Source: a virus
DNA: 22,727 nucleotides
IMG/VR virus record: IMGVR_UViG_3300001683_000107
Coordinates: 1-22,727 of that record
Reading direction: 5' to 3' (one strand)
Shown here: positions 7,558-14,464 of the stretch, piece after piece
How positions within the stretch are numbered: the first letter of the stretch is position 1
Layout of the letters: each line of letters starts with the position of its first letter
Program-made: the position numbers and the translations under genes
The notes under the pieces: generated by a model
Database searches by the model: none
What the model saw: the letters and a program-made list of their open reading frames with translations, nothing else
What the model was told of the DNA's origin: nothing

Positions 7558-8173
7558 TTTCTAATGCATCAATTATAATGTCTTTCATATTTTCATCTTG
7601 AATATAGAATGCAATGCTCCATCTAGGTTCATTAGTTTTAGCACAATGAAATGTAGAACCATCACCCTTGCCATACCAACCGGTCTTACAACTCCAACCT
7701 GGCCTATCTTTTATTGTTACTATTTCTTTTGTCTTTGGATCTCTGAATCGATAGAATGAATCGCCTGTTTCACTCCAATTAAATAATAAAGTATAACCAG
7801 GCGCGTCATGATTATCATGCCACCCAATGTAACCATCCTCAGGATAATATGCACATAATGCATTTTGTTGTACACCTAACTCCCTCGTAAAATTAAATGC
7901 TACATCATCGGCAAACTCTTTCCAGTGTGTTGGTATCTCTGATATGGGTAATACTATTAGGTCAACTGCTTTAATAGCTTCCGGATCACCTTTATGCATT
8001 AAACCTTTGTCTAATATAACTTGAAGATATTCTTTAGATACTGCATATTCTGCAGATATATCTGGGTCCCTATCATCAATCTTTAATTCATTTATATCCA
8101 TTACCTGAATAACTTTAGTAAAACCATTTAATCTATCTAAAACCTCTTGGTTTTTAATTAATATTTCTCTCAT
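7550..8173 (-). CDS. 2-oxoglutarate/Fe(II)-dependent oxygenase (phage prolyl-hydroxylase-like)
   Basis: It is a putative non-haem iron hydroxylase using 2-oxoglutarate. The double-stranded beta-helix signature runs from ALCAYYPEDGYIGWHDNHD (H119 near the metal site) through TLLFNWSETGDSFYRFRDP to DGSTFHCAKTNEPRWSIAFY, giving the distal H176 and R184, the usual 2-oxoglutarate anchor. The canonical HxD aspartate is not in its expected place: H119 is followed by D120-N121, so N121 sits at the D position and D123 is close. The length (207 aa) fits phage members. The ATG at 8173 has AGAGG 12 nt upstream and overlaps the glycosyltransferase gene by 20 nt. Possible substrates are a protein side chain, nucleic acid or sugar. 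Neighbours favour protein or glycan modification. Confidence 0.75.
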   Translation of the reverse strand: MREILIKNQEVLDRLNGFTKVIQVMDINELKIDDRDPDISAEYAVSKEYLQVILDKGLMHKGDPEAIKAVDLIVLPISEIPTHWKEFADDVAFNFTRELGVQQNALCAYYPEDGYIGWHDNHDAPGYTLLFNWSETGDSFYRFRDPKTKEIVTIKDRPGWSCKTGWYGKGDGSTFHCAKTNEPRWSIAFYIQDENMKDIIIDALEND

Positions 8174-8858
8174 GGTTTAATTCTACCTCTGGTATTGTGT
8201 AATGCCATATAACTATGTCACCTTTTATTTCGTTATCATTGTATATATAAACGAAATTAAACCGTGCGTCATCCGGGTATATTTCAACTGATATGTCTAT
8301 ATTATTTGTTAACCACCATAATGTAAATTGATCCCAAGGCTTTAATCTTTCTTTGGGTGATACACCTTCAGGCCACCATCTACCAGAGATCTGTTCATGA
8401 TATAGATCAAACCAATTTTCCATAAAATTAAGTACTTTATGACTTGACTGATATCCAAACACACCACCATGTAATACCATTTCGCCACCAACAAACTTAG
8501 TAATCTTACCTGCATAAGATCTTATATTGGTGAAAGCCAAATCAGATTCAAAATCAAACATTCTTTTAACGTCATGGTGACATACTGTTGTATCGGCATC
8601 GAGGTATACAGTTTTATTAAATGGTGTTTTATTGAGGGCCCATAGTTTAGCCCTATGGTGTTTTGGTACATCGTGTACCATATATAGATTTTTACATCTA
8701 GAGTCACCATTTGTCCATTCATCATGGGCAAATAATGCTATATTAGCTTCAGGATAATAATCTAATAATGAATCAATTAATCTGTGTGCCGCCTCGTAGA
8801 AACAATATTTTAAAGAGGCAACAATTATGAAACCATTAGGTTTTTGTCTTATTTTCAC
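8154..8858 (-). CDS. GT-A fold glycosyltransferase-like protein
   Basis: It is a putative nucleotide-sugar transferase. GFIIVASLKYCFYEAAHRLIDSLL forms the first Rossmann strand and helix. HRAKLWALNKTPFNKTVYLDADT includes the metal-binding DAD motif (residues 87-89), and HGGVFGYQ (130-137) and KPWDQFTLWWL match the acceptor-side region seen in GT8-like enzymes. It differs from the glycosyltransferase at 2574-3185 but has the same general layout. The start is a GTG at 8858, overlapping the previous gene by 23 nt. Few residues precede the first strand, which supports it. It lies in one operon with the oxygenase and radical SAM genes. Donor and acceptor are unknown. Confidence 0.75.
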   Translation of the reverse strand: MKIRQKPNGFIIVASLKYCFYEAAHRLIDSLLDYYPEANIALFAHDEWTNGDSRCKNLYMVHDVPKHHRAKLWALNKTPFNKTVYLDADTTVCHHDVKRMFDFESDLAFTNIRSYAGKITKFVGGEMVLHGGVFGYQSSHKVLNFMENWFDLYHEQISGRWWPEGVSPKERLKPWDQFTLWWLTNNIDISVEIYPDDARFNFVYIYNDNEIKGDIVIWHYTIPEVELNHERNIN

Positions 8859-9273
8859 TAGACTTCATAATAATAATAGCAGTATAAGCTGCAACTTCAA
8901 TAAATGTCTTTGCCTTTCTAATGTTAGATTTTAAATCGCGGTCTTTAGAAACCTTCACTTCATCAATTTGGAATGCATCAATTTTAGCCTGAAAGATATC
9001 TTCATTTTTTCTTTTTTCTTTATTAGCTTTAGTATCAACTATGATATTATCATCTATAGTATCTCTAATTTTCAATTTTGCTTTAGTTGTAGCAGTAACA
9101 TCTTTCTTTTTATGTTCTTTAAATATTTGATCCCAGTCTGGATTATTATTTTCACCTATAGGAGTATTCATTACTGATGCAGTGAGTGATGTACCATCTT
9201 CATATTCAAAGGTACATATTACCTGTGTTTTATCATCGTTTCCCCAATATGGGTCTATTATTTTTTTATTCAT
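8836..9273 (-). CDS. hypothetical phage protein following the YTG-repeat gene
   Basis: I do not recognise a characterised family in this 145-residue protein. The N-terminal part (IDPYWGNDDKTQVICTFEYEDGT) reads as beta-rich, and GENNNPDWDQIFKEHKK follows. The middle is very rich in Lys, Asp and Thr and probably helical. The C-terminus has a short hydrophobic stretch (FIEVAAYTAIIIM) that could pack in an oligomer or touch a membrane, but is too short for a confident transmembrane call. The ATG at 9273 has a clear GAGG Shine-Dalgarno (TTGAGGATATCATAAT) and lies 1 nt after the end of the structural gene. It may be a virion accessory protein or fibre-assembly factor; its placement is the only clue. 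Confidence 0.72.
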   Translation of the reverse strand: MNKKIIDPYWGNDDKTQVICTFEYEDGTSLTASVMNTPIGENNNPDWDQIFKEHKKKDVTATTKAKLKIRDTIDDNIIVDTKANKEKRKNEDIFQAKIDAFQIDEVKVSKDRDLKSNIRKAKTFIEVAAYTAIIIMKSSENKTKT

Positions 9274-9274
9274 A

Positions 9275-10270
9275 TTATGATATCCTCAACCAAAGTTTTA
9301 ATGTAGAAAGTGTTTCTTTTGATGCCATGATAGTAGCACCTGTGTATGTTCCTGTGTAATAACCTGTATATGATCCACTATATGATCCAGTATAATAACC
9401 TGTATATGTTCCAGTATATGTTCCAGCATTTCTACCTGAGAAATATCTAATATAACTTCCCGTATAATTACCTGCATATGTACCAGTATAGGATCCTGTA
9501 TATCCTCCTGCATAGCTACCGGTATAATTTTGATTTGTTCTTTGATGTCTATCATCTGAAAAACCAGTACCAGCTACAATCCAAGTACCACCACTAGGCG
9601 CACTAGTTGCTAATTGATATTTACCAACACCTGAAGCAATAATTTCAGATCTAAAATAATCTGTTAAGTCAACTATTTCAGCATTAGATAATTCTCTTAA
9701 AGCACCTGAACTTAACTTAAGAGGTCTAGTACCAGGTGATGTAACTCCATCAGTTCTTCTCCATAAAGTAGAAGTATTATTACCAGAAACTGTTTTGTTT
9801 GTTATTGTTGATACTGAAGTCCATGTACCACCTGAAGGTGCTGAAGGTTGTAACTTATATGTACCTGGTGAAAAAGTAGCAATTTTAGCTTTAACTCTAT
9901 TAATAATATTCGTCACAATATCAGAGTCACTCATCTCTTGTAAACCACTAAATGGCACACCTTTAATTTCTATAGGTCTAGCAGATGTTGAAGGTGATAC
10001 TAATCCTAAATTTTGTCTAAACACATAATTTTCTGTGTGAATAGTTGTATTGGCTGGATGAGTACCAACAGCTTGATCTCTTCTTGTATCAGAAAAAGTA
10101 CCAATAGAGGCCCAAGTGGTTGAAGTATTCACAGAAAGATGACCAGTACCTACATTATCAGTAAATGAATCTAATAATAAGTCGGCAAAAGAATCTATTT
10201 CAGAGTCGGACATTTCCTGCAAACCAGCAAATGTGCCTCCTGAATATTTAATTTTTAGTGGTCTTGACAT
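9275..10270 (-). CDS. virion structural protein with three N-terminal repeats and a YTG/YAG repeat tail
   Basis: The N-terminal two thirds hold three diverged copies of a ~60-residue module (about 3-60, 98-155 and 182-236). Each opens with RPLKI/RPIEI/RPLKL, then LQEMSDSEI or LRELSNAEI, and the last two end in SAPSGGTW. Residues 249-312 are an almost pure four-residue repeat of Tyr-Thr/Ala/Ser-Gly-X (NYTGSYAGGYTGSYTGTYAG and on). It resembles virion proteins common in marine T4-like phages. There are no cysteines. It follows a terminator, lacks a clear Shine-Dalgarno, and probably needs its own promoter within the 27 nt before its ATG, where only a weak box is visible. It is the first gene of the run leading into the modification enzymes. 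Confidence 0.8.
   Translation of the reverse strand: MSRPLKIKYSGGTFAGLQEMSDSEIDSFADLLLDSFTDNVGTGHLSVNTSTTWASIGTFSDTRRDQAVGTHPANTTIHTENYVFRQNLGLVSPSTSARPIEIKGVPFSGLQEMSDSDIVTNIINRVKAKIATFSPGTYKLQPSAPSGGTWTSVSTITNKTVSGNNTSTLWRRTDGVTSPGTRPLKLSSGALRELSNAEIVDLTDYFRSEIIASGVGKYQLATSAPSGGTWIVAGTGFSDDRHQRTNQNYTGSYAGGYTGSYTGTYAGNYTGSYIRYFSGRNAGTYTGTYTGYYTGSYSGSYTGYYTGTYTGATIMASKETLSTLKLWLRIS
9335..9525 (-). repeat. 12-bp-unit repeat coding YTGx tetrapeptides
   Basis: On the plus strand, variants of cctgtatatgatccagtata recur across about 190 bp, coding about 16 Tyr-[Thr/Ser/Ala]-Gly-X units. The array is broken once by IRYFSGRNAG. Synonymous differences between units indicate an old, selected array rather than a recent expansion. 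Confidence 0.85.
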
Positions 10271-10290
10271 AAGATATAATTAGAGTTATT

Positions 10291-10332
10291 AATAAAACAC
10301 CTTAAGACTATATATAATAGAATCTTAAGGTG
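10291..10332 (-). terminator. Rho-independent terminator after the 577-aa fibre-like gene
   Basis: The minus strand has CACCTTAAGA, a 15-nt loop, then the exact complement TCTTAAGGTG, followed at once by TTTTATT. It starts 21 nt after the stop of the gene ending at 10354. The U tract exists only in the minus-strand sense. Stem arms are 10298-10307 and 10323-10332. Confidence 0.8.
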
Positions 10333-10353
10333 AGGTTAATTGATAGCTCTAAA

Positions 10354-12087
10354 TTAGAAAGTACCGCCATCAATGATATTAGATGCAACTGGTACACCTG
10401 ACGCATTGAATTGGACAATATCATATAATGAACCAGTAACAAATGTTAATGAAGTACCCGCACCATTTGAGATAAATATACCATTACCGGTAAATGAACT
10501 CATACCAGTACCACCAGATGTTATAGGAACATCATTATCAAACGTAACATTACCATTAACAACTAAGTCTGTAGTTATTTGAACATTACCAGTAATTGTA
10601 GTATCACCACCGGCTGGAGCAATCGTAAGATCCCCAGCAACTGTAACAATGCCGTTAGCACTTAATACTAAGTTATCAGCAACAGTAGCATCACCTGATA
10701 GGAACAATGCACCAAATTGCGCATCACCCCAAGGTGCTACATAGTTTTCATCCGTTGTATTAACAATAGGTTTATATGAAAAACGATTTGTCGAATTATC
10801 AAAACCAAAGAAACCAGTTTTAACAGATGTACCATCACCGTAGTCAAAATTAACACCACGATCAATTAGATCAACTGCTACGGTAGAACCATCACCAACT
10901 TTAATGACAGGATCATTTAATGTTGTTACGGTTGAATTAACCGAAGTCGTTGTACCATTAACCGTTAAGTTACCATCGATAACAGCATTACCTTGAACAT
11001 TTAAGTTATCAGTAATATCAACATCACCAGATAATACATCAATACCAACTGTAAAGTTAGCATCAGCATCAACTTGTAATTGGGTAGTTATATTAGCTGT
11101 AGCAATATTTGCCGTTGTTACATTGTCGGTAGTAATATTAGCAATTGGAGTTGTGATTTGATCAGTTACAGTAACACCTAAGGCATCAACAGTCATCTCT
11201 TGTGTGCCAGCAGCGTAGAATCTTAATACATCTTCATCAGCAGCTTCTTCAGCAACAATATATGTGTCTTGATCAATATCAACTACACCACCTAAGCCGG
11301 TCCATGAACCTGAAACCGTTCCTTCAAATCTATTTGAGGTTTGGTTATATCGAATAGCACCATTACCAATAACACCAGGCGCAGGTCTTGAAGCTTCAGA
11401 ACCAGATGCAACAATTAACCCTGTTGTGGTATCAATTGTAACAACACCAGTACCTGAAGGGGTAATGGTTAATGCACCATTAGCATCAATAGCTGAAATA
11501 GTATTACCATCAATACGTACATTATCAACTGCGGCAGAACCAGCAATAGTTAATGTATTAGATGCCCAAGTAAAGTTGGCAGAATCAGTTAATTCACCAG
11601 AAATACCTGCAAAGATAACACGGGTTGATGTTAAGTCTTCAACATTCAACGAAGCTAGTGTTGTTTGACCTGTAAATATTGTTGTACCTGATACTGTTAA
11701 GTTACCAACGACATCAGTATTTGCTTGTATATCAAATGAACCAGTACCATTAGGGTTAACTGTTAAGGTACCATTGGTATTAGTTGTTGTAATAGTATTA
11801 CCATCGATGGTAACATTATCAATATTAATTAAATCAATTTTATTAGCACTATCAGTAATGATTGCATGTGATGCAATTGTTTTACCAAAGTCTACCGACG
11901 ATGCTTTTAATTGGTCTGTATAAAATTTACCGCCAATAGCGATTGGATCAATAACGCCACCGTTATCCCATCCTATCCACATCTTATTACTAATATATGA
12001 ATATGCTTGTTCTCCTTGCTGCAGCGCATTACTTGCTGGTTGCGCGTTAACTAAGGAAAACTTAGTCTTAATAATTGTTCCTGACAT
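10354..12087 (-). CDS. fibre-like virion structural protein, 577 aa
   Basis: The N-terminus MSGTIIKTKFSLVNAQPAS with ALQQGEQAYSYISNKMWIGW matches the head of marine phage fibre-like proteins that start with a short virion-attachment region. The rest is Thr/Asn/Gly-rich beta-repeat sequence (IDGNTITTTNTNGTLTVNPNG, then IDGNTISAIDANGALTITPSG as a second copy; GNLTVSGTT and GNLTVNGTT). A GAIRYNQTSNRFEG segment lies near residues 240-254. It ends in ASNIIDGGTF, a C-terminal form shared with the 68-aa protein upstream. The ATG at 12087 has a strong AGGAG 6 nt away. A terminator follows. A tail-fibre or neck/collar appendage role is inferred; there is no chaperone or peptidase domain. Confidence 0.78.
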   Translation of the reverse strand: MSGTIIKTKFSLVNAQPASNALQQGEQAYSYISNKMWIGWDNGGVIDPIAIGGKFYTDQLKASSVDFGKTIASHAIITDSANKIDLINIDNVTIDGNTITTTNTNGTLTVNPNGTGSFDIQANTDVVGNLTVSGTTIFTGQTTLASLNVEDLTSTRVIFAGISGELTDSANFTWASNTLTIAGSAAVDNVRIDGNTISAIDANGALTITPSGTGVVTIDTTTGLIVASGSEASRPAPGVIGNGAIRYNQTSNRFEGTVSGSWTGLGGVVDIDQDTYIVAEEAADEDVLRFYAAGTQEMTVDALGVTVTDQITTPIANITTDNVTTANIATANITTQLQVDADANFTVGIDVLSGDVDITDNLNVQGNAVIDGNLTVNGTTTSVNSTVTTLNDPVIKVGDGSTVAVDLIDRGVNFDYGDGTSVKTGFFGFDNSTNRFSYKPIVNTTDENYVAPWGDAQFGALFLSGDATVADNLVLSANGIVTVAGDLTIAPAGGDTTITGNVQITTDLVVNGNVTFDNDVPITSGGTGMSSFTGNGIFISNGAGTSLTFVTGSLYDIVQFNASGVPVASNIIDGGTF

Positions 12088-12139
12088 AATTGTCTCCTAT
12101 TTTCCTATAAGTTTTGCAGTCTTTGGATGCATATGCACA

Positions 12140-12346
12140 TTAAAAACTACCTCCAATGATCAGTACATTTGGGTTTTCTATTTTTCCTTGGACCTTAAAG
12201 GTCTGGGAAGCGTTATCCCATAATATAACTGAACCATCATCTCTGTTAGATATATCTATATCTGCTAAATCCGAAAGTTTCTGAGTAGGTATAAGTGTAA
12301 GCGATTTGGCCTGTATACTTCTCGTAGTATTAATCTTGCCTTTCAT
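12140..12346 (-). CDS. small virion-associated protein, 68 aa
   Basis: It is a short protein with SLTLIPTQKLSDLADIDISN followed by GSVILWDNASQTFKVQGK, a pattern (L..L.DVD...: ..G..L.WD.....F) seen in the heads of marine phage fibre proteins. It ends LIIGGSF, like the C-terminus of the next gene. The ATG at 12346 shares one base with the TAA of the previous gene and has AGGAG about 10 nt upstream, so both are translated together. It is probably a small structural or adaptor piece in the fibre/baseplate region; its function is otherwise unknown. Confidence 0.72.
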   Translation of the reverse strand: MKGKINTTRSIQAKSLTLIPTQKLSDLADIDISNRDDGSVILWDNASQTFKVQGKIENPNVLIIGGSF

Positions 12347-12681
12347 TATCGTGTCACTCCTGGTGTTATTTCAATTTGACCTTCAACAACTCGTGTGATG
12401 TCTCCAGATACACCAACTCTAACTTCTATATCGTAAACATATCTTCCTGCTTTCATAACATCAGTTACAGTATTTGGTAACTTAATTTGTATGAGACCTT
12501 GCGTAGGGTAAGGTATCGTACATATGAAATCATATTTAGTGGTTGAAGAATATGTCTTTCTAATTTGTCCGGAGGCAATAAAACCTGTTAGATCTGCATC
12601 ATTACCTGCAGCATCTTCTACTGTTACTTCGGTCATAAAATCTGACCCTTGATCTATTGTTAAATTTGAATATATTGCCAT
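12346..12681 (-). CDS. small virion protein, baseplate/fibre-associated, 111 aa
   Basis: MAIYSNLTIDQGSDFMTEVTV, then DLTGFIASGQIRKTY, then MKAGRYVYDIEV and RVVEGQIEITPGVTR, form one beta-sandwich domain typical of small T4-like marine phage structural proteins and reminiscent of the N-terminal domain of BppU-type baseplate upper proteins. The length is complete for such a domain. The ATG at 12681 has no Shine-Dalgarno, and a TATAAATA box ends 5 nt before it. The ATG start is supported by the conserved AIYSNLTIDQG beginning. It couples to the 68-aa gene by a one-base stop/start overlap. Confidence 0.78.
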   Translation of the reverse strand: MAIYSNLTIDQGSDFMTEVTVEDAAGNDADLTGFIASGQIRKTYSSTTKYDFICTIPYPTQGLIQIKLPNTVTDVMKAGRYVYDIEVRVGVSGDITRVVEGQIEITPGVTR

Positions 12682-12686
12682 ATAGT

Positions 12687-12694
12687 TATTTATA
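12687..12694 (-). promoter_or_regulatory. T4-type late promoter box TATAAATA before the 111-aa virion gene
   Basis: The whole gap between the two genes is 15 nt and contains an exact TATAAATA on the minus strand. Five bases (ACTAT) separate it from the ATG at 12681. T4 late-promoter spacing would put the start of transcription on the A of the ATG. No Shine-Dalgarno is present. Confidence 0.55.
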
Positions 12695-12696
12695 TA

Positions 12697-14268
12697 TTAG
12701 AACACTTGTGTCCCATTTACATCAAATATCTCCAGTGAATTATCGAAATTTACTTTACCTGAGGTGTCATTATATGAAACAACCATTCCAGTTTCAGTAT
12801 TACCTGTTATCATACCACCAACAGTATCTTGAATATATTCTAATAAATCTGTGATAGCACTAGTAGGAATTGAATTAGCAGCTGATGCAGTATTAATAGT
12901 AATAGAACCTAAGTTGGTCATAGTGGCCGAACCTGTTACTGCTCCAGAAATACTAATTGTAGGATCACTCATACCAAAGTTTAATTTACCTGCCGTATCA
13001 TCATAGGTAACCTGTATGCCATCTTCAATATTTGGATCTGCAACCATCCCACCAACAATGTCTTGTACATTTTCAGTGAAGTCATCAATATTACCTACGA
13101 CATGGTTATGACCATCATCAGCAATTGCTAATGTAATCTTATTAGTGGTATCATTATATGTTGCAGAGATACCACCTGATTCAGAATTCGATGTAAATGA
13201 AGAACCAATTTGATCTGATATATATTCTGAAAAAGTAAATGTACCTGCATCATAAACTAATTCCGATCCTATAGTTATGTCACTAGTAAATGTTGTAGTT
13301 CCTGTATGATCTATGTTAGCTGATATTGTCGCAGTACCACCAGTAGATGAATTCTGAATAAACCTATCATCTAATTGCTCACCACCAATTCTTAAATTAG
13401 TCGCATTTAAATCACCATTAACATCAACCTTATATGTTGCATGAGAGGCAACACCAATACCTAATCTTTGTTGATCATTAACTGTAACTGCAGTACCAGT
13501 ACCGACACCTAATGTTAATGAAGTAGTAGCACCAATACCACCATTGGCAACTAACTTACCTGTCATAGTATCGCCACTTGCATTTACAAAACTTCCACCA
13601 ATATCATCATGAATAACTTTAATACTATTCATTGCTGCTACAATTGTAGCATCATTAGCAATATCAGTATAGGTTGACCAGTCACCAACATCTGTTTCAA
13701 TATCAGATAATCTTGAATTTAAATTATTAGCAGATGTTACTAAAGATGGATAAGTAGCATAATTATATAAGCTACTAGTAGTGCCAATTTCTGTATCATG
13801 AGTATTTAATCTATAATAGTCATGATTTAATATATCAATGATTCCAATTATTGGATCATTATTTTGGTCAACAGCAACTGTCCATGTTTCCGATGCAGTT
13901 TCACATGTTGCTTTACTGGTATATGTTGTATCAGAACAAGTACCTGCTCCATCATAATTAGTAAGAGAACCACTTGAAATATCAATATTTGCGACTGCGG
14001 CAATGGTTGTTATATCAGCTCGGTTAGTATTTACACCGGTTGTTAAATCGGTATTACCACCATATAAGGTACCCATATTACCAATCCACCCACCATGATT
14101 GGTCATATCAACTCTTAATGCATTTAATGATGATACGACATTTTCATCTCCAGTAACACCACCTAAATTTAGATTGGATAAATCACCGAGCGCCGTACCC
14201 ATTTCATTATCCTTTACTCTCCATTCTTCGAAGGTATTGGTTAGTGCTATATTAACTATATTTGGCAT
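12697..14268 (-). CDS. fibre-like virion structural protein, 523 aa
   Basis: The N-terminus NTFEEWRVKDNEMGTALGDLSNL is the attachment-type head seen in marine T4-like fibre proteins. Residues 111-129 (CSDTTYTSKATCETASETW) form a small two-cysteine loop. A GGIGATTSLTLGVGTGTAVTV/RLGIGVASHATYKVDVNGDL segment lies mid-protein. The C-terminal third has three copies of a module like VQDIVGGMV ... GIQVTYDDTAGKLNFG, also found in the left-edge fibre gene. It ends VNGTQVF. The ATG at 14268 has AGAG 7 nt upstream and starts 1 nt after the previous gene. It is probably a tail fibre or short-fibre equivalent. No catalytic domain is visible. Confidence 0.78.
   Translation of the reverse strand: MPNIVNIALTNTFEEWRVKDNEMGTALGDLSNLNLGGVTGDENVVSSLNALRVDMTNHGGWIGNMGTLYGGNTDLTTGVNTNRADITTIAAVANIDISSGSLTNYDGAGTCSDTTYTSKATCETASETWTVAVDQNNDPIIGIIDILNHDYYRLNTHDTEIGTTSSLYNYATYPSLVTSANNLNSRLSDIETDVGDWSTYTDIANDATIVAAMNSIKVIHDDIGGSFVNASGDTMTGKLVANGGIGATTSLTLGVGTGTAVTVNDQQRLGIGVASHATYKVDVNGDLNATNLRIGGEQLDDRFIQNSSTGGTATISANIDHTGTTTFTSDITIGSELVYDAGTFTFSEYISDQIGSSFTSNSESGGISATYNDTTNKITLAIADDGHNHVVGNIDDFTENVQDIVGGMVADPNIEDGIQVTYDDTAGKLNFGMSDPTISISGAVTGSATMTNLGSITINTASAANSIPTSAITDLLEYIQDTVGGMITGNTETGMVVSYNDTSGKVNFDNSLEIFDVNGTQVF
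12747..13220 (-). repeat. three copies of the DIVGGMV / TYDDTAGKLNFG module in the 523-aa fibre gene
   Basis: Copies at about 13121-13220 (YISDQIGSSF ... ATYNDTTNKITLA), 12980-13075 (VQDIVGGMV ... VTYDDTAGKLNFG) and 12747-12840 (IQDTVGGMI ... VSYNDTSGKVNF) follow one another with unrelated linkers. Each is about 30-35 residues. Confidence 0.75.
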
Positions 14269-14269
14269 A

Positions 14270-14464
14270 TTATTTCTCTAATAATTGTTTTAGTAAATCC
14301 TTAATAGTTGAAACATCTTCTTCTAATTGTTTCATTCTATTTTGGTCTTGGTTAAATTTTAATCTAGCTGTCTTTGCAATCGCCGCGTTTGTCCTATCTT
14401 TATTTATAATAGCACCCGATGTTGGGTCTCTAAATAAATTAGTATGTCCTTTTACTGGTATCAT
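14270..14464 (-). CDS. small coiled-coil phage protein, 64 aa
   Basis: It starts IPVKGHTNLFRDPTSGAIINKD, a form typical of small conserved proteins of marine T4-like phages, and ends in a coiled coil (MKQLEEDVSTIKDLLKQLLEK). The start overlaps the stop of the 1675-aa gene by 4 nt (ATGA), and the end is 1 nt from the next start, so it is tightly coupled with structural genes. It may act as an assembly factor or minor structural component. Function is not established. Confidence 0.75.
   Translation of the reverse strand: MIPVKGHTNLFRDPTSGAIINKDRTNAAIAKTARLKFNQDQNRMKQLEEDVSTIKDLLKQLLEK

Noticed and set aside
8522-8731. 69-codon minus-strand frame inside the glycosyltransferase gene
   Set aside because: It is fully contained in a gene with clear DAD and GGVFGY motifs, and has no supporting features.
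9318-9525. CRISPR-like array from the regular short repeat
   Set aside because: Repeats are in-frame codons of Tyr-Thr-Gly units with no spacers.
9298-9555. Minus-strand frame of 85 codons rich in Ile, Gln and His, over the YTG repeat
   Set aside because: It is the second frame of the same 12-bp repeat; the YTG frame is continuous with a recognisable virion protein.
12128-12137. Perfect 10-bp palindrome tgcatatgca between two virion genes as an operator
   Set aside because: A single short AT-rich palindrome with no second copy or promoter box next to it is expected by chance.
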